NCBI GenBank assembly: GCA_020199835.1 | Contig: JAIVJV010000008.1 | Location: forward strand, 62,001-126,000 | From: Acidobacteriota bacterium | GTDB taxonomy: Bacteria > Acidobacteriota > Blastocatellia > Pyrinomonadales > Pyrinomonadaceae | Length of the DNA: 64,000 nt | Direction of reading: 5' to 3' | Notes under the pieces: generated by a model | The model's database searches: none | Told to the model about the DNA's origin: nothing | The model's input: the letters and a program-made list of their open reading frames with translations, nothing else | In this document: positions 55,066 through 62,692 of the stretch, one piece after another | How the letters are laid out: the number at the start of each line of letters is the position of its first letter | How positions within the stretch are numbered: position 1 is the first letter of the stretch | Made by a program: the position numbers and the translations under genes

Positions 55066-55927
55066 CCTCGCCGTCCTCCTTGTCTGCCTGCCCCTTGTCT
55101 ATGCCGCGCACCACCCATTCGCCGTCGATATAAATGAAAGCGAATTCAGTAATTTGGCCGGGTTCAAACCCGTCTCCGTATTCAATCTGACCAGTTACCC
55201 ACATCGTAGCGTGCCCATCGATGACCGATGGAATGTAAGTCTTATCTTCCAAGCTGATGTGGAGTATAGAGATGATTACCTGGGCTTTCAGATTGCCACA
55301 GAAGAGCCGTGTCTTACCAAATTCATACCTAAAGGGACAACCAGCGGAATCAAAACCCTGACGCAGGCCGGCCAAGCCCCTTCCGCGTGGTCGTATTATC
55401 CATACGTCACCGCCTACTTTCACGCGTTCGGCAGGGATATTACCGATGTTTTCAAGCATCAAAAAGAGGGTGTCATTCTTGAAGTCTTCTCTAAGGCTGT
55501 GGACGCCCACGTAAGCTCTATTACTGACAATCAGCGCGGTTTCCGTTGCCTTAGCTTCGCGTCGCATCGCGTCCAGTTGCTCCCCCATGTTTTCGATAAT
55601 CGTATCAGTCCGATCGACGCTGTCTTTCATCGCTCGCCATTGCCTGTTCGAAATAACCGCTTGCACGATAACAGCCAGAAAAATCAGGAGGCTAAAAGTG
55701 TTTTGAGCGAAAAAGTTAAGCGCGGTCGCAACGTCGTCTATGGACCTACTAGCCCAGTCCAGCAAAGCCACGCCTCCACCCGCAGCGGTGGACAATCCAC
55801 CGACGCTCGCGACGGTTTTCCAATTGCGAATGATCCAGTTACGCGGCGTACTCTCATGCGTAAGCTGCTGATCGTTTTGGCGCTGGAGGGCGTCTGCGCC
55901 CTTGTCGGAGCCTTCTGTTTGTCTCAT
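55058..55927 (-). CDS. Transposon cargo: membrane-anchored protein
   Basis: 289 residues. A basic N-terminus is followed by two hydrophobic segments (TVASVGGLSTAAGGGVALLDW; FSLLIFLAVIVQAVI), a short coiled coil (DTIIENMGEQLDAMRREAKATETAL) and a beta-rich soluble domain (RAYVGVHSLREDF, LFLMLENIGNIPAERVKVGGDVWI). It resembles small membrane proteins carried by various mobile elements. The stop codon overlaps the transposon's left inverted repeat. Role unknown. AGGAG lies directly against the ATG, an unusually short spacing. Confidence 0.7.
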   Translation of the reverse strand: MRQTEGSDKGADALQRQNDQQLTHESTPRNWIIRNWKTVASVGGLSTAAGGGVALLDWASRSIDDVATALNFFAQNTFSLLIFLAVIVQAVISNRQWRAMKDSVDRTDTIIENMGEQLDAMRREAKATETALIVSNRAYVGVHSLREDFKNDTLFLMLENIGNIPAERVKVGGDVWIIRPRGRGLAGLRQGFDSAGCPFRYEFGKTRLFCGNLKAQVIISILHISLEDKTYIPSVIDGHATMWVTGQIEYGDGFEPGQITEFAFIYIDGEWVVRGIDKGQADKEDGEAN

Positions 55928-55983
55928 CTCCTAAACCCGAGAAATCGTAACACAAAATAATGGTTTCTGTATTACAACTAATC

Positions 55984-56013
55984 CTTGACCCTATTTGTGG
56001 CGGGCGTGTAGTC
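55984..56013 (+). promoter_or_regulatory. Promoter of transposon cargo gene, apparently leaderless
   Basis: TTGACC, 18 bases, TAGTCT. The -10 ends 8 bases before ATG 56022, so the transcript would begin within a base or two of the start codon. Confidence 0.5.
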
Positions 56014-56021
56014 TGTCGCAC

Positions 56022-56975
56022 ATGGACTCACAAAAAGCGGGAAATTACGCCAACGTCGGTATGTTTTTTCTCACCATTCTGGCGCTTATCGTTAGCATGG
56101 CGACACTCGGCTACATGTATTGGATTCGGGTTTACCCAGACCCTGAGAAGGTGCCACCTATGATGGATGTAGGGGTGCTTGAGACAGGGTGGCTTGCGGT
56201 GATTCTGGTTGCTTCAAGCGCTCTTATATCAGCCGTGGCACTACTCATATCGTCGTCAAGGCGGTGGAGGAATAAAAAGTTATTACGCCAGATTGACACG
56301 TTGGACGCAGACTTGACGACGGAGAGAAACAATGTAGCTGATGCCGCTAAAGACATCGAGAAACTAAAACGCGATCTGAAAGAAGCGGGTCTACGCGAGA
56401 ACGACCAAAGGAACCAAAAAGAAACCGTTCTTACGGAACTAAGGAAGCGCGAAGACGATCTAGCAGAGTTAAGAACTTTGCGTGCTATGCGAGAAGGACA
56501 AGCGGGGAACATTAAAGACCATGTGATTATGACGGGACTAAACCCGATTGAATTGAAACTTCAGGGCAATGCAGACAGCGGCCCCTGCGTCACTTTGACG
56601 ATATTTATCAGGAACGAGTCTCTTTACAACGTGGCGATACGACCCAACGAGATACAGGGCCGTTTAGCTTTTGGGGAGCAGGCACTTCAGGAACCCATAA
56701 TCGTAGTCATCGATGCGTGGAATGACCCTATTGACAACCTTAAACCTCTTGGCTCAGCGAGTATAGTGCTACGCCAACCGCTAAGAGGTTTTGAGGTTGA
56801 ACGGATTATGTCCTTGCCTGATGGCGCATTTCGCTTAGCACCTTTGCGTATTCCGATCACGGTCGTTAATAGTCAGTATAAAGTGCTGTCTAAAAATCTA
56901 AGGATAACCGCGGAGTTTGACCACATCCGGCTGGACGCTTTTTGTGTTACGAAAAATGTTGACAGCAAGGACTAA
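56022..56975 (+). CDS. Transposon cargo: membrane protein with coiled coil
   Basis: 317 residues from ATG 56022; a start further upstream would lie inside the promoter. Two membrane segments (VGMFFLTILALIVSMATLGYMYWI; GWLAVILVASSALISAVALLI) are followed by a long coiled coil (~85-165: LLRQIDTLDADLTTERNNVADAAKDIEKLKRDL) and a beta-rich C-terminal domain (VTLTIFIRNESLYNVAIRPNEIQGRL). Its domain order mirrors the divergent cargo gene at 55058. No function recognised. Confidence 0.7.
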   Translation: MDSQKAGNYANVGMFFLTILALIVSMATLGYMYWIRVYPDPEKVPPMMDVGVLETGWLAVILVASSALISAVALLISSSRRWRNKKLLRQIDTLDADLTTERNNVADAAKDIEKLKRDLKEAGLRENDQRNQKETVLTELRKREDDLAELRTLRAMREGQAGNIKDHVIMTGLNPIELKLQGNADSGPCVTLTIFIRNESLYNVAIRPNEIQGRLAFGEQALQEPIIVVIDAWNDPIDNLKPLGSASIVLRQPLRGFEVERIMSLPDGAFRLAPLRIPITVVNSQYKVLSKNLRITAEFDHIRLDAFCVTKNVDSKD

Positions 56976-56987
56976 ATGTATTACATT
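56959..56987 (+). promoter_or_regulatory. Transposase promoter, apparently leaderless
   Basis: Perfect TTGACA, 17 bases, TACATT. The -10 ends 7 bases before ATG 56994, which would make the start codon the first transcribed bases. It overlaps the stop of the preceding gene. Confidence 0.55.
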
Positions 56988-56993
56988 TTGTGC

Positions 56994-57824
56994 ATGGCAA
57001 ACATTCTTCCCAAAGACAAGCAGATCGCGGTTATCAGTATGCTGGCCGAGGGTTCGAGTATTCGCGCCGTTGAGAGAATCACGGGCGTTAACCGTAATAC
57101 CATTATGAACCTTGGTGTTCGTGTGGGCCAAGGCTGCGCGAAGATAATGGATGCCAAGATGCGCGATCTAACTTGCCACGTTCTTCAGTTTGATGAGATT
57201 TGGGGATTCATTGGCAAGAAAGAAAAGCACCGCATGATTAACGACGATCCGACACTTGGCGACGTGTGGACGTTCTGCGCGATTGATGCGGAAACAAAAC
57301 TCGTTCCTGCGTTCAGGGTCGGCAAGCGCGACCGCGTTACCGCAAATACGTTTGTGAGCGACGTTGCCTCACGGTTGAAGAATCGCCCGCAGATTTCCAG
57401 CGACGGCATGCGAGCGTATGTCGAGGCCGTCGAGAATGCTTTCGGTATGAACGTAGACTTTGGGATGATTATCAAGAGCTACGGCATAGACAAGGGCGAG
57501 CACCATCAGGAACGCCGCTACAGTGCGCCAGAAGTTACCAGCATGGAGAAAATGGCAATCGTGGGCCATCCTGAAATGGATCTGATTTCGACTAGCCATA
57601 TCGAACGATTGAACGGCACGACTCGTTTGCACATGCGCCGTCTTACTCGCTTAACTTACGCGTTCAGTAAGAAGTTTGAAAACTTCGAGGCGGCTGCTGC
57701 CCTTCACTTCGCGTACTACAATTTTGTACGCTCTCACGGTTCCCTAAAAATGACGCCCGCAATGAGGGCGGGTATAGAGAAAAGTTTCTGGACAGTCGGA
57801 GACTTAGTTGAGGCTGCATCGTGA
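56994..57824 (+). CDS. IS1-family-type DDE transposase
   Basis: 276 residues from ATG 56994 (ATG 56976 would lie inside the promoter). N-terminal helix-turn-helix (KQIAVISMLAEGSSIRAVERITGVNRNTIMNL), then catalytic core: FDEIWGFIGKKEKH (first Asp), WTFCAIDAETKLV, ISSDGMRAYVEAV (second Asp), and HIERLNGTTRLHMRRLTRLTYAFSKK (Glu), ending HFAYYNFVRSH. It lacks the zinc finger of classic InsA. It cuts and joins the GGTAGTGTC ends identified at 55049 and 58789. The downstream small gene is coupled to it (GTGA). Confidence 0.9.
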   Translation: MANILPKDKQIAVISMLAEGSSIRAVERITGVNRNTIMNLGVRVGQGCAKIMDAKMRDLTCHVLQFDEIWGFIGKKEKHRMINDDPTLGDVWTFCAIDAETKLVPAFRVGKRDRVTANTFVSDVASRLKNRPQISSDGMRAYVEAVENAFGMNVDFGMIIKSYGIDKGEHHQERRYSAPEVTSMEKMAIVGHPEMDLISTSHIERLNGTTRLHMRRLTRLTYAFSKKFENFEAAAALHFAYYNFVRSHGSLKMTPAMRAGIEKSFWTVGDLVEAAS

Positions 57825-58132
57825 AGCGAGACGACTACATTGCAGAATTACAAGCCGTGATTCTTAACTTGCACGGAGTCTCGGCAGAGTATGTCGAGAC
57901 GGTTCCTGTTAGTGAACAATTCCAGGGGCAGACAGTGTGGGAAGGCGAGGTAGAGGTGTTTGAATTGCACGATCATCCGAAGGCGCAACGCGCATACGCT
58001 TGGGGATACTCAACGGATGATGATGATCGCCGTTACGTTACTGTGTTGGAATTGCCGCCCGTTACATCGCCTGAGACTGCCGTTAAAGCATCAATCGTGA
58101 GGGACTATCGTGAACAGCAAAAGGGCCACTAA
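57821..58132 (+). CDS. Small protein coupled to the transposase
   Basis: 103 residues from GTG 57821, overlapping the transposase stop. YIAELQAVILNLHGVSAEYVETVPVSEQFQGQTVWEGEVEVFELHDHPKA followed by AYAWGYSTDDDDRRYVTVLELPPVTSPETAVKASI forms an alpha-beta pattern. The small size and coupling suggest an accessory to transposition, though this is inferred. It overlaps the next gene by 23 bases. Confidence 0.65.
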   Translation: MKRDDYIAELQAVILNLHGVSAEYVETVPVSEQFQGQTVWEGEVEVFELHDHPKAQRAYAWGYSTDDDDRRYVTVLELPPVTSPETAVKASIVRDYREQQKGH

Positions 58133-58307
58133 AAAACTCGGTAGACCAAAGCTGCCAAAGGGCGAAGCGAAAGGCAAGATCGTGCCGGTGCGGTTGAATA
58201 ATGAAGAACTAAAACTGTTCACAAAGGCTGCTAATACCAGTGAACACAAAACACTCTCTAGTTGGATACGTCAGACCCTAAGAGATGCAGCCAGCGCGTC
58301 CCGCTAG
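58110..58307 (+). CDS. Ribbon-helix-helix (CopG/Arc-like) protein of the transposon
   Basis: 65 residues from GTG 58110. A basic arm (KKLGRPKLPKGEAKGKI) leads to VPVRLNNEELKLFTKAANTSEHKTLSSWIRQTL, a beta strand followed by two helices, typical of ribbon-helix-helix DNA-binding proteins. It may repress the transposase operon or mark the ends. Direct evidence is only the fold pattern. Confidence 0.7.
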   Translation: MNSKRATKKLGRPKLPKGEAKGKIVPVRLNNEELKLFTKAANTSEHKTLSSWIRQTLRDAASASR

Positions 58308-58341
58308 AGAGTGCCTTGTGCAAGTGCGGTTTTCAGAACTT

Positions 58342-58632
58342 TTACTTGTTTTTCAGCCGCCGTCGATGTAGGCGTCCGGCTTCATACTCGCCATAGAGTC
58401 TTATGCGGCGATAACCGGCCCCGCTCACGAACATGCTGTACAGCGCGGCCAGTGACGCTACGCTGATTCCGGTTTCCTTATGCCAAATATTAACTCTGGT
58501 TTCTGCCGCCATCTCAATCAGCGTTTCCAGAATGGCATCGCTCAGTACGTCCGGTGTCTGCTTAAACTCAAGCAGGTCGATGGTGGTTTGCGCTACGGCC
58601 TCAAAGCCCGCAGTGCTATTGTTGTTAGGCAT
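58342..58632 (-). CDS. Small hypothetical protein of the transposon
   Basis: 96 residues on the minus strand with AAGGA 8 bases before the ATG. Mostly helical (GFEAVAQTTIDLLEFKQTPDVLSDAILETLIEMAAETRVNIWHKETGISVASLAALYSMFV), with a basic Arg/Tyr-rich tail (GYRRIRLYGEYEAGRLHRRRLKNK). Converges on the ribbon-helix-helix gene. No family recognised. Nothing further is seen in 58633-58772. Confidence 0.6.
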   Translation of the reverse strand: MPNNNSTAGFEAVAQTTIDLLEFKQTPDVLSDAILETLIEMAAETRVNIWHKETGISVASLAALYSMFVSGAGYRRIRLYGEYEAGRLHRRRLKNK

Positions 58633-58772
58633 GGTCGAGTCCTTTCGCTGAACAGGCTAGGATTCGGCTGTGTAGGGCTGGCGAGTGTTAACGCACTTGT
58701 CAGCCCGCGCCGTTTTGGAGGCGCATCGTACACCTGATTCGAGGGTTGTTTCTAAGAGATGCGTGAGGATTT

Positions 58773-58797
58773 CAAATTAAGACACTACCAACAAACG
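58773..58797. repeat. Right end of transposon: terminal inverted repeat plus target duplication
   Basis: CAAATTAAGACACTACC (58773-58789) is the exact complement of the left end, followed by AACAAACG (58790-58797), identical to the bases before the left end. Confidence 0.93.
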
Positions 58798-58880
58798 GTA
58801 ATCAACGCTCTGCCAGATTCCCCATGGGGCGACAATGGTTTGTGTGAGGCTCATTTCTCGCCCTTTCGCTGGTCTGCCGT

Positions 58881-59027
58881 CTAATAGCTATGTGTAATTT
58901 CAAACTCCAGAATACCCGCGTCCACGAGCTTACCGCACAACCACCGTACCTCTTCATCCTTCCGCCCGAAGTCTCCGTCTATATCGATCCCGTCATAGTG
59001 AGCCGGTTTCAGACCGGCAACGTCACA
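58881..59027 (-). pseudogene. 3' remnant of an unidentified gene at the island's right edge
   Basis: An open frame on the minus strand with no start codon encodes about 48 residues (AGLKPAHYDGIDIDGDFGRKDEEVRW, then LCGKLVDAGILEFEITHSY) and ends at 58881, 26 bases before the ATG of the interrupted gene. The peptide looks like real protein, acidic and helical. Its 5' part is missing, probably lost when the island end was formed. Family not recognised. Confidence 0.45.
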
Positions 59028-59038
59028 ACTACGTCATA
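58991..59038. repeat. CGTCATA direct repeats near the right island end
   Basis: CGTCATA at 58991 and 59032 and CGTCAC at 59021, in the same orientation as the cluster at the left end. A small hairpin (GCCGGT/ACCGGC) lies between them. Confidence 0.35.
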
Positions 59039-59062
59039 AAAGCGGGCATCGGTGCCCGCTTT
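59037..59062 (-). terminator. Rho-independent terminator of tRNA-Val
   Basis: A 7-base-pair stem (GCGGGCA/TGCCCGC at 59042-59048 and 59053-59059) with a 4-base loop, followed on the minus strand by TTTTA. It lies about 25 bases past the tRNA 3' end. Confidence 0.65.
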
Positions 59063-59084
59063 CGCTTGTAAATTATTGATTTAT

Positions 59085-59159
<75 letters not shown>

Positions 59160-59337
59160 AGATCGCAGGATTGTCAAACTCCAAAATTCGGAGCGTCATA
59201 GTAGCACAACACTTCGAAGCTACGCACCTGAGCCCCGCGTCCAAAGACCGTAATTGCCACTCAAAATAAAACGGCGCACTTCTACCAAGGTCAAACCAAC
59301 AGCAGAACATCGTTCTCTTCAACGCCGACCTTGACGT

Positions 59338-59769
59338 CTAAAGCTCATAATCGCCCGCCGCCTCCGGTTGATAGAGGATCTCGTCAACTTTAATTCTGCG
59401 CAAACCCGACGGTACAGACCACTCGATGGTGTCGCCCGATTTGTATCCCAGGATCGCGGTTCCAATTGGCGCCAGAATTGAGATCTTTCCTTCGTGAAAG
59501 TCTGCCTCCGTTGGAAACACCAATGAGTATGTATTCGCTTCGCCCGTCACCAGGTCCTTCAAGCGAACTCTCGAACGCATCGTGATTACATTGTCAGGAA
59601 TGTCTTTAGGATCAACAATCTCTGCTCTATCCAGCTCGGCCTCTAACTTGTTCAAGTATTGAACATCAACACCGTTGCCCTCGCGCGTAGTTTCGATTAA
59701 TGCGCTGAGACGATGATAATCGGGTTCTGTTACGTAAATACTTGATGTTCGTTGCGACCTCTTATTCAT
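59338..59769 (-). CDS. Rnk/GreA-like elongation-factor family protein
   Basis: 143 residues from ATG 59769, chosen for the strong AGGAGG site; the frame opens earlier, inside the upstream gene. A short helical N-terminus (YHRLSALIETTREG, LNKLEAELDRAEIV) is followed by the GreA/GreB C-terminal FKBP-like domain (VRLKDLVTGEANTYSLVFPTEADFHEGKISILAPIGTAILGYKSGDTIEWSVP). The shortened coil is typical of the nucleoside diphosphate kinase regulator (Rnk) group, which binds RNA polymerase. It is coupled to the zinc-ribbon gene upstream. Confidence 0.88.
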   Translation of the reverse strand: MNKRSQRTSSIYVTEPDYHRLSALIETTREGNGVDVQYLNKLEAELDRAEIVDPKDIPDNVITMRSRVRLKDLVTGEANTYSLVFPTEADFHEGKISILAPIGTAILGYKSGDTIEWSVPSGLRRIKVDEILYQPEAAGDYEL

Positions 59770-59987
59770 TTTAACCTCCTGGCGATAACGAAACTGTGGC
59801 CACAATCCTTGCAAACGTATTGGTCGTTTTCCCGCGCTCCCACCACCAACCGCACTTCAGAACACTGTGGGCACTTCACTAACCATCGCCTCAACATTTC
59901 AGACCAACCTTCTCCAGGTCTCTTCGTCAGCCCGCCTCCTGACAAGACGATGTAGTCGTTCTCTTCCAAGGACACCCCTGTTCGCAC
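59766..59987 (-). CDS. Small zinc-ribbon protein
   Basis: 73 residues. KCPQC and YVCKDCGHSF form a four-cysteine zinc ribbon in the C-terminal half. The start is uncertain: GTG 59987 has GAGGGA close by, and a GTG at 59975 is another option. Its stop overlaps the Rnk-like start (ATGA), so the two are probably made together. A role in transcription or RNA binding is plausible from the fold and partner. Confidence 0.65.
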   Translation of the reverse strand: MRTGVSLEENDYIVLSGGGLTKRPGEGWSEMLRRWLVKCPQCSEVRLVVGARENDQYVCKDCGHSFVIARRLK

Positions 59988-60086
59988 TCCCTCTGTACGT
60001 GTCGTCTATTAACGGTGTGTACAGATTTAAACTAGTCGGGAACGCCAGGTGGAAATAGCGTATTAACACCTAATTTTTGCGGGTAT

Positions 60087-60719
60087 TTACACTCGTCGTT
60101 CGCGCACGTGGAGGGCTAACTCAACTCTGTTGCTGAGATTCTTCTTGTCCAGGATGCGACTGATGTGACCTTCGATCGTTCTTAAACTGAGTTTTAGTTC
60201 AGCGGCGATCTCCTTGTTCGAGAGTCCGCGCGCAACAGCTTCGGCTACACGCCACTCTGCGTCTGTTAAATCTTCATCGCGTATCAGATCCAAATGTTCG
60301 TCGCGTTCCTGCTCTCCAAACATGCGTGCGAGATCGGAGTGAGTACGCTGGACTCGTTCGAGAATACTCTTGACGATCGCCACCAACTCCTCGGTCTCGA
60401 AGGGCTTTGTGACGTAAGCGTCTACTCCACTGCGAAATCCTGCGATTCGGTCTGCGGTCTCATCCTTGGCAGTCAGGAAAATTATCGGCACGAGGCGCGA
60501 GCGCGGCGAGGCGCGTAGATTACGAACCAGCGCGTAACCATCCATGCCCGGCATACGAATGTCGCTGATGATCAAATCGGGAAGCGCTTCAGCAACACGG
60601 ACCATTGCCTCAGAGCCCCGGCGAGCTGTCTGCACTTCATAACCTTCCGCGCGCAATGTTTCTGATACGGCAAGCAAAAGACCTGGATCATCATCAACGA
60701 CCAGCAACTGTTTGGCCAT
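60087..60719 (-). CDS. NarL/FixJ-family response regulator
   Basis: 210 residues from ATG 60719 (GAGGAG 8 bases upstream). Receiver domain ~1-120 with acidic pair DD at 9-11, phospho-acceptor Asp53 (LIISDIRMPGMDG) and Lys in FLTAKDE. A linker is followed by a LuxR-type helix-turn-helix (~145-205: LTDAEWRVAEAVARGLSNKEIAAELKLSLRTIEGHISRIL). It overlaps the kinase gene by 26 bases, so the two form a two-component pair. Confidence 0.93.
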   Translation of the reverse strand: MAKQLLVVDDDPGLLLAVSETLRAEGYEVQTARRGSEAMVRVAEALPDLIISDIRMPGMDGYALVRNLRASPRSRLVPIIFLTAKDETADRIAGFRSGVDAYVTKPFETEELVAIVKSILERVQRTHSDLARMFGEQERDEHLDLIRDEDLTDAEWRVAEAVARGLSNKEIAAELKLSLRTIEGHISRILDKKNLSNRVELALHVRERRV

Positions 60720-62529
60720 GTGCGTACTCCTCGGCACTACGTTTGTCGCATCCTTCTTGATTCCATAAAGGCAAATGCAAAGTGAAAGTGCTGCCGCGTC
60801 CGACTTCGCTCTTTACGCTGATCCGACCACCCATCTGCTCCATAACGTTCTGGCCCAAATACAAACCAAGGCCGACACCAGAGACGTCAGCATCTTCCAG
60901 GAACTCGGCGTTGGTCGCGCCGTTACCCGTCGCCGCCGATTGAGGTGCAGGACGGCCGCGGTAAAACTTGTCGAACAGAATCGGCATGTCTTCCGGTGGT
61001 ATTCCTCGTCCGTTGTCAGTCACATTTATCAACACCTGCGAGTCCGCTTCACCGGCAGATAAAACAATACGGCCGCCGTCGGGCGTGTATTTGATAGCGT
61101 TCTCGACGATGTTAGAAAGGACGCGACGAAGTTCTTTCGGGTCAGCGCACGCCGGCGGAACTTTACCCTCTAGCTCGACTCGAAGTTGATGACCTCTCTT
61201 CTCTGCCGAGCGCGCCTCGGACTTGGCAACGGATGAGATAACGTCCTCAACATCAACACGTTCATGCGTAACGCGCAGCACGCCGCCTTCAATTCGGGAG
61301 AGGTCGAGCAGGTTCATAACCAAGTCAATCTGACGATCGCACTCTACCGAAATCGTTTCTATATACTCGCGTCTTTTCTTTGCATCGAGATCATTGCGCA
61401 GGAGAAGCCGTGTCAACGCCTTGATGGTGGTTAACGGCGTGCGCAACTCGTGCGAAACGGTTGAGACGAACTCCGACTTGAGCTGGTCCAATTCGGCGAA
61501 TCTCGCCTCCCTTTTCTGTAATCGGTCCGCCATCGCGTTGAAGTTCTTGCCCAGACGCGAAAGCTCATCATGTCCTTCGGCGGGTGCCCGAGCAGAAAAA
61601 ATTCCCCCTCCGAACTCCTCTGCCGCAGAGTTCAGGAGCCGCACGGGCCGAGCGATACTTCTTGCGATTAGTAACGCTCCGGACATAGTGCCAAAGACGA
61701 CGATCAAACCCACAATGGTATAGCCGGTTACTTGTCGCCAGGCTGACGCATAAAGAATCGCGCTCGGAACGCCGACCATAACAACGTAGTCCGTTTTACC
61801 AACTCGCCCGAGACCGTACACACGCTCCACACCATCAACTGCACTCCTTCTTACCATCACGGCGGAATCACGGTCCTTTAGTGCAGAGAATTGGTCCACA
61901 CCGCTAAGATCCAAGCCTAACGCCGATTCAGCGGTCGCACTGCGATAAATGATGCGGCGATTTTCATCGAGTAGAGTAACGAGCGCGCGGTCTGACAATG
62001 TGAGGCCCTGCAGCGGTTCGGTTAATGCTGCGCCATCGATTCTCGCGACTACAGCAGCGCCGTCATCGAGTGGCGCTGCGACTGCAAGAAGATAACGTCC
62101 CTCTCCGTGCGTCCAGTCAGTCTCAACATGCGCGCCGCGTCCCATTTCACTGACAAGCTTTTCGGCGAAGCCAGTCGGAAGATTGCCGGCGCCCGCAGGT
62201 TCGATCGCCACAACTTGACCGGCTGCGTCGAGAACGCGCAAATCGATCCAATGTGTGCGGTGGAGTAGCGCTGCCTTTAAGTTTCCCTGAAGCGCGGTCG
62301 AATCTTTGAGGTGGCTGGAAGGATAGGATGTGATCGTCCTGAGGGGTTGGTACTGGGCGTCAAGCCAACGGTCGAAAACCACGGCTGCCAACTCTGCTTG
62401 CTGTTCCAAAGCATCATTGAGCTGGTTTTGCTTTTCACTCCAAACCACCCACAGCACCGTGAGCCCGACGATTAAGAGCGGGAGAACACCTCCTATTGCC
62501 AGCGCCAGCAATCGCCCACGGATACTCAT
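60694..62529 (-). CDS. Membrane sensor histidine kinase
   Basis: 611 residues from ATG 62529 (GGAGG 7 bases upstream). N-terminal membrane helix (LALAIGGVLPLLIVGLTVLWVV), extracytoplasmic dCache-like sensor (~35-265), second membrane helix (YTIVGLIVVFGTMSGALLIA), HAMP (~285-340), HisKA with His near 358 (FVSTVSHELRTPLTT), and HATPase_c with NIVENAIKYTPDGG, NVTDNGRGIP and GVGLGLYLG boxes. It phosphorylates the regulator encoded downstream. The ligand is unknown. Confidence 0.94.
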   Translation of the reverse strand: MSIRGRLLALAIGGVLPLLIVGLTVLWVVWSEKQNQLNDALEQQAELAAVVFDRWLDAQYQPLRTITSYPSSHLKDSTALQGNLKAALLHRTHWIDLRVLDAAGQVVAIEPAGAGNLPTGFAEKLVSEMGRGAHVETDWTHGEGRYLLAVAAPLDDGAAVVARIDGAALTEPLQGLTLSDRALVTLLDENRRIIYRSATAESALGLDLSGVDQFSALKDRDSAVMVRRSAVDGVERVYGLGRVGKTDYVVMVGVPSAILYASAWRQVTGYTIVGLIVVFGTMSGALLIARSIARPVRLLNSAAEEFGGGIFSARAPAEGHDELSRLGKNFNAMADRLQKREARFAELDQLKSEFVSTVSHELRTPLTTIKALTRLLLRNDLDAKKRREYIETISVECDRQIDLVMNLLDLSRIEGGVLRVTHERVDVEDVISSVAKSEARSAEKRGHQLRVELEGKVPPACADPKELRRVLSNIVENAIKYTPDGGRIVLSAGEADSQVLINVTDNGRGIPPEDMPILFDKFYRGRPAPQSAATGNGATNAEFLEDADVSGVGLGLYLGQNVMEQMGGRISVKSEVGRGSTFTLHLPLWNQEGCDKRSAEEYAHGQTVAGR

Positions 62530-62660
62530 CCCTGCCTCCAAACTGTTGCAGGTTTCGAGTATAGCAAACCGTTACACCCATCAGTGCTGTTGTGCGCTCG
62601 CTCGCACACATGACAAGGAGTATCGTTCTCGCGGAGGCCCAATTCGCCAGTCTCACTTGG

Positions 62661-62672
62661 TCGCTTAAGCGA
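62661..62672. promoter_or_regulatory. Perfect palindrome before the glutamate dehydrogenase gene
   Basis: TCGCTTAAGCGA, a 12-base perfect palindrome about 20 bases before the start codon. It could be an operator, or could occlude the ribosome site as RNA; no binding protein is suggested. Confidence 0.3.
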
Positions 62673-62692
62673 TCGACTCGAAGGAGTGATTC

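Larger units (their letters stand above)
55049..58789. mobile_element. Cargo-carrying IS1-type transposon, 3741 bp
   Basis: Perfect 17-base inverted ends (GGTAGTGTCTTAATTTG at 55049 and its complement ending at 58789) are flanked by an 8-base direct duplication, AACAAACG. Inside lie an IS1-family-type DDE transposase, two membrane proteins, a small coupled protein, a ribbon-helix-helix protein and a small minus-strand protein. An 8-base duplication fits IS1 or IS1595 type elements. Both ends and the transposase are intact, so it may still be active. It inserted into the gene described at 54293-58854. Confidence 0.9.
54293..58854 (-). pseudogene. Hypothetical gene interrupted by a 3.7-kb transposon
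   Basis: The 3' part (54293-55048) and 5' part (58790-58854) lie either side of the transposon. Deleting 55049-58789 and one 8-base duplication joins them in one frame of 271 codons, starting at ATG 58854 (AGGGCGAG upstream): it begins MSLTQTIVAPWGIWQSVDYRL, continues FNRLTDEIHEHW, and ends at 54293. The predicted 270-residue protein has a beta-rich N-terminal half (ALISYTGIGRLNFDL, HIFTVAAFIQGQLWVFEVSN) and a mixed C-terminal half. Function not recognised. The large 3' part could still be translated from a TTG at 55045, but lacks a good ribosome site. Confidence 0.85.

Noticed and set aside
59205..59235. Possible second tRNA remnant (GCTACGCACCTGAGC) beyond the tRNA-Val 5' end
   Set aside because: Only about a dozen bases resemble the tRNA 5' end and no arms can be formed.
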